The translations under genes and the position numbers were made by a program. From contig NZ_QAOJ01000010.1 in assembly GCF_003050835.1 (NCBI RefSeq), forward strand, positions 124,001-188,000: 64,000 nucleotides of DNA. Reading direction: 5' to 3'. Below the pieces are notes generated by a model, which worked only from the letters and a program-made list of their open reading frames with translations, ran no database searches and was not told where the DNA came from. How positions within the stretch are numbered: position 1 is the stretch's first letter; each line of letters starts with the position of its first letter. This DNA comes from Pseudomonas sp. GV071. Its GTDB lineage: Bacteria > Pseudomonadota > Gammaproteobacteria > Pseudomonadales > Pseudomonadaceae. This document shows, in pieces, positions 17,521-27,541 of the stretch.

Positions 17521-17910
17521 TCAGGCATCGGCGTCAGCGACCGCTTGATACGCGCCGGCATCCAGCAATTTTTCCAGCTCGCTGACATCGCTCGGTTGCA
17601 GCTTGTAGAACCAGCTGCCATAAGGGTCGCCGTTGACGCTTTCCGGCGCATCGGCCAGGGCGTCGTTGACCGCAGTAACCACGCCGCTGACCGGCGAGTA
17701 AATGTCGGAAGCGGCTTTCACCGATTCCACCACACCGGCTTCTTGCCCTGCGGCGAGTTGCTTGCCGACTTCCGGCAGCTCGACGAATACCACATCGCCC
17801 AGCGCTTCCTGCGCGTGGTCGGAAATGCCCACGGTGACGCTACCATCGGCTTCCAGACGGGCCCATTCGTGGCTGGCGGCGTAACGCAGTTCGCTGGGGA
17901 TATTGCTCAT
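17521..17910 (-). CDS. gcvH: Glycine cleavage system H protein
   Basis: A 129-residue lipoyl-carrier protein. The lipoylation lysine is Lys65 in VESVKAASD, in the conserved hairpin of the biotinyl/lipoyl fold. It shuttles the aminomethyl group from GcvP to GcvT and electrons to dihydrolipoyl dehydrogenase. It lies 97 nt after gcvT on the same strand. Length and start match the family. Confidence 0.96.
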   Translation of the reverse strand: MSNIPSELRYAASHEWARLEADGSVTVGISDHAQEALGDVVFVELPEVGKQLAAGQEAGVVESVKAASDIYSPVSGVVTAVNDALADAPESVNGDPYGSWFYKLQPSDVSELEKLLDAGAYQAVADADA

Positions 17911-18007
17911 GACTTGGTCCTCGGATACTGGATGGCGGAACGTCCGCCAGGAAAATTTAGCAGGTTGTGGCGCGGCGCCCGGTTTTTCCGTGACGCCGCG
18001 CCGTCGA

Positions 18008-19090
18008 TCAGATCAATGCCTTACCGTGACGGACAAAGTTAGGCCGCACTACGCGCACCGGATACCACTTGCCGCGGATTTCCACCTCGGCCCGTTCTCC
18101 CGTTGCGGCAGGAACACGCGCCAAGGCGATGGATTTACCCAGGGTAGGCGAAAAGCTGCCGCTGGTGATTTCGCCTTCGCCAACGCCTTCAATACGCACC
18201 ACCTGATGGGCGCGCAACACACCGCGCTCTTCCAGCACCAGGCCCACCAGTTTCGGCTGAGCCCCGGCGGCACGCTGGGCTTCCAGGGCCTGGCGGCCGA
18301 CGAAGGCGCGCGAGGCCGGCTCCCACGCCACGGTCCAGGCCATGTTGGCGGCCAGCGGCGACACGCTTTCATCCATGTCCTGGCCGTACAGGTTCATGCC
18401 GGCTTCCAGACGCAGGGTGTCGCGGGCGCCCAGGCCGATGGGGGCGATACCGGCGCCCACCAGCTCATTGAAAAAGTGTGACGCTTCATCGGTGGGCAGG
18501 ACGATTTCCAAGCCGTCTTCACCGGTGTAACCGGTGCGGGCGATAAACCAGTCGCCATCGGCAAAGCCCTGGAAGGGTTTCAATTCGTGGATCAGGGTGG
18601 CGCGGCTGGCAGACACCAGCTCGGCGACTTTGGCCCGCGCATGTGGCCCTTGAATGGCCAGCATCGCCAGCTCGCTGCGCTCATTGAGCTGCACGTCGAA
18701 ACCGGCGGTTTGCGCCTGCATCCAGGCCAGGTCCTTGTCGCGAGTGGCAGCGTTGACCACTACGCGGTAACCGCCGTCGGTGAGGTAGACGATCAGGTCG
18801 TCGATCACCCCGCCATCGGCATTCAGCATGCCGCTGTACAGCGCTTTGCCGAGGTCCTGCAGGCGCTCGATGTCGTTGGCCAACAGGTGCTGCAGGTAGG
18901 CCTTGGCCTGGGCCCCGCTGACGTCGACGACGGTCATGTGCGAGACGTCGAACACCCCGCAATCGCGACGCACCTGGTGGTGCTCCTCAACCTGCGAGCC
19001 GTAGTGCAGTGGCATGTCCCAACCGCCGAAATCGACCATCTTGGCACCCAATGCAAGGTGCTGTTCGTAGAGGGGCGTGCGCTGTCCCAT
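18008..19090 (-). CDS. gcvT: Aminomethyltransferase, T-protein
   Basis: A 360-residue T-protein beginning MGQRTPLYEQHLALGAKMVD, with folate-binding motifs FDVSHMTVVDVSG and the catalytic Asp region. It releases ammonia and forms methylenetetrahydrofolate from the aminomethyl group on GcvH. I chose the ATG at 19090 because GGAGAAACCC directly precedes it and the family starts here; the frame is open further upstream without a better start. It is the first gene of the gcv set. The leader shows no glycine riboswitch core. Confidence 0.95.
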   Translation of the reverse strand: MGQRTPLYEQHLALGAKMVDFGGWDMPLHYGSQVEEHHQVRRDCGVFDVSHMTVVDVSGAQAKAYLQHLLANDIERLQDLGKALYSGMLNADGGVIDDLIVYLTDGGYRVVVNAATRDKDLAWMQAQTAGFDVQLNERSELAMLAIQGPHARAKVAELVSASRATLIHELKPFQGFADGDWFIARTGYTGEDGLEIVLPTDEASHFFNELVGAGIAPIGLGARDTLRLEAGMNLYGQDMDESVSPLAANMAWTVAWEPASRAFVGRQALEAQRAAGAQPKLVGLVLEERGVLRAHQVVRIEGVGEGEITSGSFSPTLGKSIALARVPAATGERAEVEIRGKWYPVRVVRPNFVRHGKALI

Positions 19091-19218
19091 GGGTTTCTCC
19101 TTCCGGGCTTGGCGAAGGTGTGGGCGGACCGAGAAACGTGGCTGAGCCTTCGAAACAGGGCACTTGCACGAGATTTCAACGGGCCGGTCTGAATGACGTC
19201 CTACACCGAATGGCGCGC

Positions 19219-19224
19219 ATTGTA
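19219..19224 (-). promoter_or_regulatory. Candidate -10 box for gcvT
   Basis: On the minus strand TACAAT lies about 130 nt upstream of the gcvT ATG. The -35 region is weak. It would give a leader of about 120 nt. Confidence 0.35.
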
Positions 19225-19270
19225 GCCGCAAGACTGCCCCATGCACACACGCATACAAGCGAGCGCCGAG

Positions 19271-20884
19271 TCAGTGCCCGTAGCGGCGCGCGGAGCGCCG
19301 AATCAGCCCGATCACCGGCAGCAGGCCGACCAGCACCAGGCTCAGCGCCGGCAGCGCGGCACGCGCCCACTCGCCCTCGCTGGTCATCTCGAAAATGCGC
19401 ACGGCCAGGGTGTCCCAACCGAAGGGGCGCATCAGCAGGGTGGCCGGCATTTCCTTGAGCACATCGACGAACACCAGCAACGCGGCGCTGAGGGCACCCG
19501 GCACCAGCAGCGGCAGGTACACGCGGAAAAACAAGCCGTAGCCAGACACCCCGAGACTGCGTGAGGCTTCCGGCAGCGACGGCCGGATACGCGCCAGAGC
19601 GCCTTCCAGCGGCCCATAGGCGACGGTGATAAAGCGGATCAGGTAAGCCAGCACCAGCGCCGCCAGACTGCCGAGCAGCAGCGGTTTGCCAGCGCCGCCC
19701 AACCACTGCGACAGCGGCACCACCAGCTCACGGTCGAGGTAGCTGAACACCAGCATGATCGCCACCGCCAGCACCGAGCCGGGCAGCGCGTAGCCGAGGT
19801 TGGCCAGGCTCACCGCGCTGCGGATCGGCCGGGTGGGCACCAGGCGCCGGGCGAATACCAGCAGCAAGGCCGCTGCCACCGTGACGGCGGCAGCGATGGC
19901 GCCCAGATACAGGGTGTGCAGGATCAGGCCGACGTAGCGCTCATCAAGGTCGAAACGCCCCCGCTGCCAACACCACACCACCAACTGCAGCACCGGCACC
20001 AGGAAGGCGCAGGCGAAAACCAGGCCACACCAGCTGCTGGCCGCCAGCGCCTTCCAACCGTGCAGGTGATAAAGCGCGTGGCCCCGTGGTCGTTCATTGG
20101 CCGGGCGACTGGCGCCACGGGCGCGGCGCTCGCCGTAGAGCACCAGCATCACTGCGAGCAGCAACAGACTGGCCAGTTGGGTGGCGCTGGACAGGCTGTA
20201 GAAGCCGTACCAAGTCTTGTAGATGGCGGTGGTGAAGGTGTCGAAATTGAACACCGACACCGCGCCGAAATCGGCCAGGGTTTCCATCAACGCCAACGCC
20301 ACACCGGCGCCAATCGCCGGTCGCGCCATGGGCATTGCCACCCGCCAGAACGCCTGCCAGGGCGACTGACCGAGAATCCGCGCCGCCTCCATCAGGCCTT
20401 TGCCCTGGGCCTGAAACGCGCTGCGGGCGAGCAGGTAGACATAGGGATAGAACACCAGCACCAACACCACAATCACCCCGCCCGTGGAGCGCACCCGCGG
20501 CAGCCGCAGGCCGCTGCCGAACCATTCGCGCAGCAGACTTTGCAGCGGCCCGGCGAAATCCAGCAGACCTACGAAGACAAACGCCAATACATAGGCGGGA
20601 ATGGCGAACGGCAGCATCAGTGCCCAATCCAGCCAACGCCGGCCGGGAAACTCGCAGAGGCTGGTGAGCCAGGCCAGGCTGACGCCGAGCAGGGTGACGC
20701 CAAGGCCGACGCCGAGAACCAGAATCAGGGTATTGCCCAGCAGGCGCGGCATCTGGGTATCCCATAGGTGGGCCCAGATGTCGTGGTCGATGGTTTGCCA
20801 GGAGAGCAGCAACACCGTAAGGGGCAGCAGCACCAACGCGCCGATGGCAAAAGAGATGAGGTACCAGCGACGTTGGTGAACCAC
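19271..20884 (-). CDS. Ferric-iron-type ABC transporter permease (FbpB/HitB-like)
   Basis: A 537-residue inner-membrane permease with two fused halves, about 12 membrane helices and two EAA-like cytoplasmic loops (the first near QSPWQAFWRVAMPMARPAIGAG, the second near LGVSGYGLFFRVYLPLLVPG). This double-length form is typical of Fe(III) importers of the FbpB/SfuB/HitB type. It lies about 120 nt downstream of the binding-protein gene on the same strand, with REP R5 between them. No ATPase subunit gene is present in the window, so one must be borrowed from elsewhere. The same two-gene arrangement exists in P. aeruginosa. Confidence 0.9.
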   Translation of the reverse strand: MVHQRRWYLISFAIGALVLLPLTVLLLSWQTIDHDIWAHLWDTQMPRLLGNTLILVLGVGLGVTLLGVSLAWLTSLCEFPGRRWLDWALMLPFAIPAYVLAFVFVGLLDFAGPLQSLLREWFGSGLRLPRVRSTGGVIVVLVLVFYPYVYLLARSAFQAQGKGLMEAARILGQSPWQAFWRVAMPMARPAIGAGVALALMETLADFGAVSVFNFDTFTTAIYKTWYGFYSLSSATQLASLLLLAVMLVLYGERRARGASRPANERPRGHALYHLHGWKALAASSWCGLVFACAFLVPVLQLVVWCWQRGRFDLDERYVGLILHTLYLGAIAAAVTVAAALLLVFARRLVPTRPIRSAVSLANLGYALPGSVLAVAIMLVFSYLDRELVVPLSQWLGGAGKPLLLGSLAALVLAYLIRFITVAYGPLEGALARIRPSLPEASRSLGVSGYGLFFRVYLPLLVPGALSAALLVFVDVLKEMPATLLMRPFGWDTLAVRIFEMTSEGEWARAALPALSLVLVGLLPVIGLIRRSARRYGH

Positions 20885-20934
20885 GGGTGAGCCTGGTTGG
20901 AGTAGGGGTAAGGGCCAAACTATACGTTTGCAGG

Positions 20935-21001
20935 ATTCGCGGCTGAAGCCCCTCCCACAAAGGACCGCGATTCCCTGTGGGAGGGGCTTCAGCCGCGATG
21001 C
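20935..21001. repeat. Paired REP element R5
   Basis: Arms at 20935-20958 and 20977-21001 both carry the GGGAGGGGCTTCAGCC variant. It lies between the iron-binding-protein gene and the permease gene of one operon, 3 nt past the first stop codon, where it could stabilise the upstream message. Confidence 0.92.
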
Positions 21002-21004
21002 TCT

Positions 21005-22003
21005 TTAGTACCAGCCAGCGCGGTCCATCAGTTTGATGGCCTCTGCCTGGCGTTTACCGGCGATCTCAACCGGAATTGTGTCGGCCTTGAACGTGCCCCA
21101 ACTCGCCACTTCTTCGGACGGTTTCACACTCGGATTTGCTGGGTACTCCTGGTTCACCCCGGCAAAAATCGCCTGTGCCTCCGGCCCGGTCATCCACTCG
21201 ACCAGCGCCTTGGCCGCCTCTGGATGCGGCGCATGCTGGGTCAGGCCGATGCCGGACAGGTTTACATGCACGCCGCGGTCAGCCTGATTCGGCCAGAACA
21301 GTTTTACCGCCAGGCTAGGGTCCTGCTTGTGCAGGCGGCCGTAGTAGTAGGTGTTGACGATGCCGACGTCGCACTGCCCGGCGTTGATTGCCTGGAGCAC
21401 GGCGATGTCGTCGGAGAACACGTCGGTGGACAGGTTATTGACCCAGCCCTTGAGGATTTCTTCGGTCTTTTCGCTGCCATGGGTTTCGATCAGGGTGGCG
21501 GTCAGCGACTGGTTGTAGACCTTCTTCGCCGTGCGCAGGCACAGGCGCCCTTCCCACTCCTTGCCGGCCAACGCTTCGTAGGTGGACAGCTCTGCCGGTT
21601 TTACCCGGTCGGTGGAGTAGGCGATGGTGCGCGCGCGCAGCGACAGGCCAGTCCAGCTGTCGGTGGAAGAGCGGTATTGGCTAGGAATATTGGCGTCGAT
21701 CACCGCTGAATCGAAGGGCTGCAGAATGCCCATGTTCTCGGCTTGCCAGAGGTTGCCGGCATCGACTGTGAGCAGCAGGTCGGCGGTGGCATTGCTGCCT
21801 TCGGCCTTGATTCGCTGCATCAGCGGCGCTTCCTTGTCGGTGATGAACTTGACCTTCACCCCGGTCTTGGCAGTGTAGGCGTCGAACACCGGCTTGATCA
21901 GCTCGTCGATGCGCGAGGAATACACCACCACCTCATCGGCGGCCTGCACAGTGGTTGCGCCCATCAGCACAAAGAGAGAAAGAAGCGTGCGGCGAATCTG
22001 CAC
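21005..22003 (-). CDS. Ferric-iron ABC transporter periplasmic binding protein
   Basis: A 332-residue binding protein of the FbpA/HitA/FutA type. A signal peptide (QIRRTLLSLFVLMGATTVQAA) precedes EVVVYSSRIDELIKPV. The ferric-ligand tyrosine pair is visible in the motif NTYYYGRLHKQDP. It binds Fe(III) in the periplasm and delivers it to the permease encoded downstream. I chose a GTG at 22003 because GAGGAC lies just upstream and the signal peptide then starts normally; an upstream in-frame ATG at 22054 would add a non-signal leader. A partial Fur-box-like sequence lies just upstream. Confidence 0.9.
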   Translation of the reverse strand: MQIRRTLLSLFVLMGATTVQAADEVVVYSSRIDELIKPVFDAYTAKTGVKVKFITDKEAPLMQRIKAEGSNATADLLLTVDAGNLWQAENMGILQPFDSAVIDANIPSQYRSSTDSWTGLSLRARTIAYSTDRVKPAELSTYEALAGKEWEGRLCLRTAKKVYNQSLTATLIETHGSEKTEEILKGWVNNLSTDVFSDDIAVLQAINAGQCDVGIVNTYYYGRLHKQDPSLAVKLFWPNQADRGVHVNLSGIGLTQHAPHPEAAKALVEWMTGPEAQAIFAGVNQEYPANPSVKPSEEVASWGTFKADTIPVEIAGKRQAEAIKLMDRAGWY

Positions 22004-22033
22004 AGGCAGGTCCTCGTAAAAAGCGGAAGGGCC

Positions 22034-22052
22034 GCAAATGATAAAGAACCTC
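22034..22052. promoter_or_regulatory. Possible Fur box upstream of the iron transporter operon
   Basis: The 19 nt here match the consensus GATAATGATAATCATTATC at 12 positions by my count, with an intact AATGATAA core. It sits 31-49 nt upstream of the chosen GTG start of the iron-binding protein. Fur control fits the gene's role, but the match is modest and was not scored against background. Confidence 0.4.
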
Positions 22053-22108
22053 ACTTGGCCACCGAGGCTCGAGGTGTGTCGGGATGTTGCGATACACCCA
22101 CATCCCTC

Positions 22109-22173
22109 GTAGGAGCGGCTTCAGCCGCGATGCTTGTGATCTTCAAAAGCATCGCGGCTGAAGCCGCTCCTAC
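22109..22173. repeat. Paired REP element R6
   Basis: Perfect inverted 25-nt arms at 22109-22133 and 22149-22173 with core GGAGCGGCTTCAGCCGC. It lies downstream of ubiI-like (stop codon 10 nt away) and upstream of the iron-binding-protein gene. Confidence 0.93.
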
Positions 22174-22182
22174 AGGGTCGCG

Positions 22183-23409
22183 TCAGGCTTTGGCGAGCGC
22201 CGGTAGATCGCCTGAAAGCCCCAGCGCCTGGCGCACAAACAGAGCTTTGCCTTCGGCCAGGCCATCCACCAGGTTCAGGCCGCTGTTGCGCAACCAGCGA
22301 ATCGGCAACGGATCGGCCTGGAACAGGCGCTGGAAGCCTTCCATCGCCGCCATCATCGCCAGGTTATGCGGCATGCGACGGCGCTCGAAGCGGCTGAGCA
22401 CGCGCTCATCGGCGATGTTCTCACCCCGCTCTACCGCGTGCAGCAGCACTTCAGCGAGCACGGCGGCGTCGAGAAAACCGAGGTTCACGCCCTGCCCGGC
22501 CAGCGGGTGAATGGTGTGCGCAGCGTCGCCGATCAAGGCCAGACCCGGTTCGACGTAACGTTTCGCATGGCGTTGGCGCAGCGGAATGCACAGGCGCGGA
22601 TCGGCTTCCAACACCTGGCCCAGGCGCCACTCGAAGGCCTTGCCCAGTTCACGGCAGAATTCATCGTTATCCAGCGCCATCAACCGTTCAGCCTGTGTCG
22701 GCGTGGTCGACCAGACAATCGAGCACCAGCCCTGGCTGCCGTCTTCGCGCGCCAGGGGCAGAAAGGCCAACGGGCCGTCATCGGTAAAACGCTGCCAGGC
22801 GGTGAGTTGGTGCGGCTGGCTGCAACGCACGCTGGTGACGATGGCGTGGTGCAGGTAATCCCATTCGCGGGTGGCGCAACCGGCCAGGCGGCGCACGGCC
22901 GAGTTGGCACCGTCGGCAGCGATCACCAGCGGGGTGCGCACGGTGCGGCCGTCGGCCAGGGTCAGCAGCCAGTCATCGCCGGAGTGGCGCAGTTGCTCCA
23001 GGCGGGCATTGGCCAGCAGGCCCAGGTCGGTGTCGTGCAACTGTTCCAGCAGCGCGTCCTGAATCACCCGGTTTTCGACGATATGGCCGAGCACCTCGGC
23101 ATGCACGCTGGCGGCGGAGAAGTGAATCTGGCCGGTGCCGGAGCCATCCCACACCTGCATCTCGCCATAGGGGCTGGTGCGCCGCGCTTCGATGCCGGGC
23201 CAGGCGCCGACGCGTTCGAGAATGCGTTGGCTGGCCATCGACAAGGCGCTGACCCGCGGTTCGAACGCGGCGCTCTGGTCGAAGGGTTTGACGCTCAACG
23301 GGCTGCCGTCGACCAACAGAATATCCAAGCCGCTGTGTTGCAGGGCCAAGGCCAGCGCACTGCCGACCATACCGGCCCCGACTATTACCAAATCCGCTCG
23401 CATTTCCAT
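22183..23409 (-). CDS. ubiI: UbiH/UbiI/VisC-family FAD monooxygenase
   Basis: A 408-residue flavoprotein hydroxylase. The N-terminal dinucleotide fold has GAGMVGSALALAL (residues 11-23), there is a middle DG-type motif (VIAADGANSAVRRLAG), and the second FAD motif is GDAAHTIHPLAGQGVNLGF near 290-308. Family members hydroxylate the ring of ubiquinone precursors; position, and order with ubiH next door, fit the VisC/UbiI member. Ring position specificity cannot be read from sequence. It lies 47 nt after ubiH on the same strand. Confidence 0.88.
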   Translation of the reverse strand: MEMRADLVIVGAGMVGSALALALQHSGLDILLVDGSPLSVKPFDQSAAFEPRVSALSMASQRILERVGAWPGIEARRTSPYGEMQVWDGSGTGQIHFSAASVHAEVLGHIVENRVIQDALLEQLHDTDLGLLANARLEQLRHSGDDWLLTLADGRTVRTPLVIAADGANSAVRRLAGCATREWDYLHHAIVTSVRCSQPHQLTAWQRFTDDGPLAFLPLAREDGSQGWCSIVWSTTPTQAERLMALDNDEFCRELGKAFEWRLGQVLEADPRLCIPLRQRHAKRYVEPGLALIGDAAHTIHPLAGQGVNLGFLDAAVLAEVLLHAVERGENIADERVLSRFERRRMPHNLAMMAAMEGFQRLFQADPLPIRWLRNSGLNLVDGLAEGKALFVRQALGLSGDLPALAKA

Positions 23410-23456
23410 GCTTTCAGCCTATCCACGGGCCGCCCGGAGGGCCGCCAGAAAAGTGA

Positions 23457-24644
23457 TCAACCGTCGCTACGGGTACCGATGCCCATCGCCTGCCGGGCAA
23501 ACCAGCGCTTGGCCGGCGGCAACATGTCCAGGCCGAGCAGGCCCAGGTTGCGACCGGTGGCCAGCAGCGGCTCGGCGTTGCTGAACAGGCGGGTGACGCG
23601 GTCGGAAAACCCGACGGTCAGGCTCTGGTCCAGCTGTTGGCGCGCCAGGTAGCCCTGCAGGGTGGCGAAGTCGCCGGGCCTGTCAGGGCTGGTCAGCAAC
23701 GCTTCGGCCAGGGCCTGCACGTCGCGCAGGGCAAGGTTGTAACCCTGGCCGGCGATGGGGTGCAGGCTGTGGGCCGCGTTACCGAGCACCACCAGGTTGG
23801 GCCGCACCTGCTCCTGCGCTTCGATCAGCGACAGGGGGTAGACGTGCCGCGCGCCAACCTGGCGCAAAGCGCCGAGGCGGTAGCCGAAGGTGTTCTGCAA
23901 TTCAGCGAGGAACGCCCGGTCGTCGAGGGCCTGCAGACGCTGGGCATCGTCGCCCGGCCGAGTCCAGATCAACGCACTGCGGTTATCCGACAGCGGCAAC
24001 AGCGCCATCGGGCCTTCGTCGGTAAAGCGCTCGAACGCCAGGCCGCCATGGGGCTGGCCGATGCTGATGTTGGCGATCAAAGCGCTCTGTTCATACGCGG
24101 TGTTTTTCACCGTGATGCCCAGCTGTTCCCGCAGGCTGGAGCGGCCGCCATCGGCCAATACCGCCAGGTCGCAATCGAGCAGGGTTTCTTCATTCAGGGT
24201 CAGGCGGTAGCCAGTGCCGATGGCCTGCATCGCCACCACTTCGGCGGGGCAACGCCAGCTCACCACCTCAGGGTCCAACGCCTGCCACAGGCAATGCCCG
24301 AGCCAGGCGTTTTCGGCGACATAACCCAGCGCCGGCACGCCCTCTTCTTCCGCGCTCAACCGCGCGGCGGCAAAACGCCCACGGTCGGAAACATGGATAT
24401 GCAGAATGGCTTCGGCGCGCTCGGCGACCTTCGGCCAGATACCCAGGCGCTGGTAGATCTGCTGGGTGCCGTAGGACAGCGCGGTGGAGCGGGCGTCATA
24501 GCTGGGCTGGTAGCTGTCGCCGGGGGCGAACGGCTCGATCAGCACAATCGACCAGCCGCGCGCCTTGGCCCCGGCTTGAAGCGCCAGGGCCAGGCTGGCA
24601 CCCACCAGGCCGCCGCCAATAATGGCGAGTTTTGCTTCACTCAC
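23457..24644 (-). CDS. ubiH: 2-octaprenyl-6-methoxyphenol hydroxylase (UbiH)
   Basis: A 395-residue FAD monooxygenase with IGGGLVGASLALALQAG at the N-terminus, VLADGGRSSLREQLGI in the middle and GNAAHSLHPIAGQGYNLALRD near 285-305. It acts in aerobic ubiquinone synthesis at the inner membrane. Its GTG start (24644) lies 2 nt after the pepP stop codon, so translation is probably coupled. The order ygfB-pepP-ubiH-ubiI matches the E. coli cluster. Confidence 0.92.
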   Translation of the reverse strand: MSEAKLAIIGGGLVGASLALALQAGAKARGWSIVLIEPFAPGDSYQPSYDARSTALSYGTQQIYQRLGIWPKVAERAEAILHIHVSDRGRFAAARLSAEEEGVPALGYVAENAWLGHCLWQALDPEVVSWRCPAEVVAMQAIGTGYRLTLNEETLLDCDLAVLADGGRSSLREQLGITVKNTAYEQSALIANISIGQPHGGLAFERFTDEGPMALLPLSDNRSALIWTRPGDDAQRLQALDDRAFLAELQNTFGYRLGALRQVGARHVYPLSLIEAQEQVRPNLVVLGNAAHSLHPIAGQGYNLALRDVQALAEALLTSPDRPGDFATLQGYLARQQLDQSLTVGFSDRVTRLFSNAEPLLATGRNLGLLGLDMLPPAKRWFARQAMGIGTRSDG

Positions 24645-24646
24645 CC

Positions 24647-25981
<1,335 letters not shown>

Positions 25982-26004
25982 GGGCGAACTCGTTCTGGTA
26001 AAAG

Positions 26005-26562
26005 TCAGTGCAGCGATGGTTTCGGCGCCGCCGGGGCAGCCGGTTTCACGCATTCAGTGAACAGCAGCAGCGGTGCCACACGCAGGTATTCCATCACTTC
26101 CATATAGTCGTTTTCACCGTCTTCGGATTCCTCCAGGGCTTCTTGCACCTGGGCAATCGCGGCGAGGTCTTGCAGCACTTCCATGGCTTCGCTGCTGAGG
26201 GCGGCGTCGCGCGCGGTCAGGCCAAAACCGGCGAGAAAGCCCTGGCACCATTGGCCCATGGCGGCGGCGCGGTCGGCCAGCGGCGCGTCATCGGACGGCA
26301 GCAGCAGGACCACGGCGATGTCATCGCCAGTCAGTTCAGCTTTGACCATTTCTTGCAGACCGATGAGGGCGGCGCGGATATTGTCGGCCGGCTCGCTGGT
26401 GAACAGGTCGGCGGCGTCCACCAGCCAGGAGTCGACATCGAAGCCGGCACCGGCGCAGCTGCGGCCGAGCAACAGGCCATGCAGCTCGGCTGGCGAGACG
26501 GGTTGACCGCTGCTGGCGAGCAGGGTGGCGAAAGCGCTGTACGGGGAATTTTGTGTGGGCAT
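26005..26562 (-). CDS. ygfB: UPF0149/YgfB family protein
   Basis: A 185-residue mostly helical protein of the YgfB/YecA family. It has the family features SPAELHGLLLGR near the N-terminus and WCQGFLAGFGL in the middle, and an acidic C-terminal part. In P. aeruginosa the YgfB homologue has been linked to beta-lactam resistance through repression of the ampDh3 amidase. There is no SEC-C zinc tail. I chose the ATG at 26562 over a TTG two codons upstream. It is the first gene of the minus-strand ygfB-pepP-ubiH-ubiI operon, divergent from the zapB-like gene. Confidence 0.9.
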   Translation of the reverse strand: MPTQNSPYSAFATLLASSGQPVSPAELHGLLLGRSCAGAGFDVDSWLVDAADLFTSEPADNIRAALIGLQEMVKAELTGDDIAVVLLLPSDDAPLADRAAAMGQWCQGFLAGFGLTARDAALSSEAMEVLQDLAAIAQVQEALEESEDGENDYMEVMEYLRVAPLLLFTECVKPAAPAAPKPSLH

Positions 26563-26732
26563 TGGCAACTAGGCGCCAGAGGGCGCAATGACTAGAATGG
26601 AGGCCTTGTATCCTAGCACCGGCAAGCGCGCCAAGACCATTGGCCGACGTCAATGGGTTTGCCCCTTGGCCTGTGCCTTCCTATATAGTTTCGCCACTTC
26701 ATTGCCACAAACCCACGCCCTAGCGAGAGCCC

Positions 26733-26939
26733 ATGGAAGACGCCGATCTGCACGCGCTCACCCTCAAGCTGGAACTGCTTATCCAACGCGTCGAGCAGCT
26801 AAAAGCGGACAACCGCGCCTTACGTGCGAGCGAGCAGTCTTGGCGCGAAGAGCGCGCCCATCTGATCGAAAAGAACGAAATGGCCCGGCATAAGGTCGAA
26901 TCGATGATTTCGCGCCTCAAAGCCCTGGAGCAGGACTAA
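26733..26939 (+). CDS. TIGR02449 coiled-coil protein (ZapB-like)
   Basis: A 68-residue protein that is coiled coil almost throughout (LHALTLKLELLIQRVEQLKA and the following heptads). It belongs to the TIGR02449 family, always found beside zapA, and is likened to ZapB of E. coli division. Its stop codon overlaps the zapA start by one base (TAATG), so translation is coupled. Probable role: a small partner of ZapA at the Z-ring, by context. Confidence 0.82.
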   Translation: MEDADLHALTLKLELLIQRVEQLKADNRALRASEQSWREERAHLIEKNEMARHKVESMISRLKALEQD

Positions 26940-27250
26940 TGACCTCGAACACCGTTACCGTTCACATCCTTGATAAAGACTATTGCATCGCCTGCCCGGC
27001 GGACGAACGCGCCAACCTGGAAAGCGCCGCGCGCTACCTCGACGGCAAGATGCGCGAGATTCGCAGCGGCGGCAAAGTGATCGGCGCCGACCGCGTGGCG
27101 GTGATGGCCGCCCTCAACATTACCCACGACCTGCTGCACAAACAGCAGCGCCTGGATCAGGACGTCAGCTCCACCCGTGCCCATGTGCGCGACCTGCTGG
27201 AACGAGTGGATGGTGCCCTGGCCACCGATCAGGACAGCAGCCATAGCTGA
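26939..27250 (+). CDS. zapA: Cell division protein ZapA
   Basis: A 103-residue ZapA. The N-terminal FtsZ-binding fold begins NTVTVHILDKDYCIACPADE, and a long helix follows (ALNITHDLLHKQQRLDQDVS). It binds and bundles FtsZ protofilaments at the division site. Its start overlaps the stop of the coiled-coil gene. The 6S RNA gene follows immediately, the arrangement conserved across gamma-proteobacteria. Confidence 0.93.
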   Translation: MTSNTVTVHILDKDYCIACPADERANLESAARYLDGKMREIRSGGKVIGADRVAVMAALNITHDLLHKQQRLDQDVSSTRAHVRDLLERVDGALATDQDSSHS

Positions 27251-27271
27251 TTGCAGAGCGGTTTATTCGGG

Positions 27272-27277
27272 TATACT
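27272..27277 (+). promoter_or_regulatory. Promoter -10 box of 6S RNA
   Basis: TATACT lies about 8 nt upstream of the expected 6S RNA 5' end. TTGCAG at 27251-27256 is a possible -35 but with only 15 nt spacing. Confidence 0.6.
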
Positions 27278-27284
27278 GGCCGCC

Positions 27285-27465
27285 GCTCCCTGGAGTGTGC
27301 GCCAGTTGGTGATGTCCCTGAGCCGATACGCACAAACCCGGGGGTTGCAAGTTGGAGCCGGTGTGCATGTCCGCCTGACGGAAAGCCTTAACGCTCCCTG
27401 CAACCTCCACCTTGAACTTTCGGGTTCAAGGGCTAAGCCGACAGCGGCACGTCGGGGGGTCTTAC
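27285..27465 (+). ncRNA. ssrS: 6S RNA
   Basis: About 180 nt with the diagnostic 6S blocks in order: CCCTGAGCCGATA (27316 region), TTGGAGCCGGTGTGCATG, GCCTGACGGAAAGCCTTAA, CACCTTGAACTTTCGGGTTC and a closing GTCGGGGGGTC that pairs back to the 5' end. These match E. coli 6S closely in the same positions. The RNA mimics an open promoter and sequesters sigma-70 RNA polymerase in stationary phase. It sits between zapA and ygfA, its usual place. The ends are estimated to within a few bases. The remaining 75 nt before ygfA show nothing else. Confidence 0.95.
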
Positions 27466-27541
27466 TTCTTCACTCATTGCCCGCCCTGTTTGGCGATGAG
27501 GCTTTCAACGGTTCGCGCCTGCGAGCCCTGGCCGTCACAGC

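Noticed and set aside
19091..19270. Glycine riboswitch upstream of gcvT
   Set aside because: I looked for the conserved aptamer core on the minus strand and did not find it.
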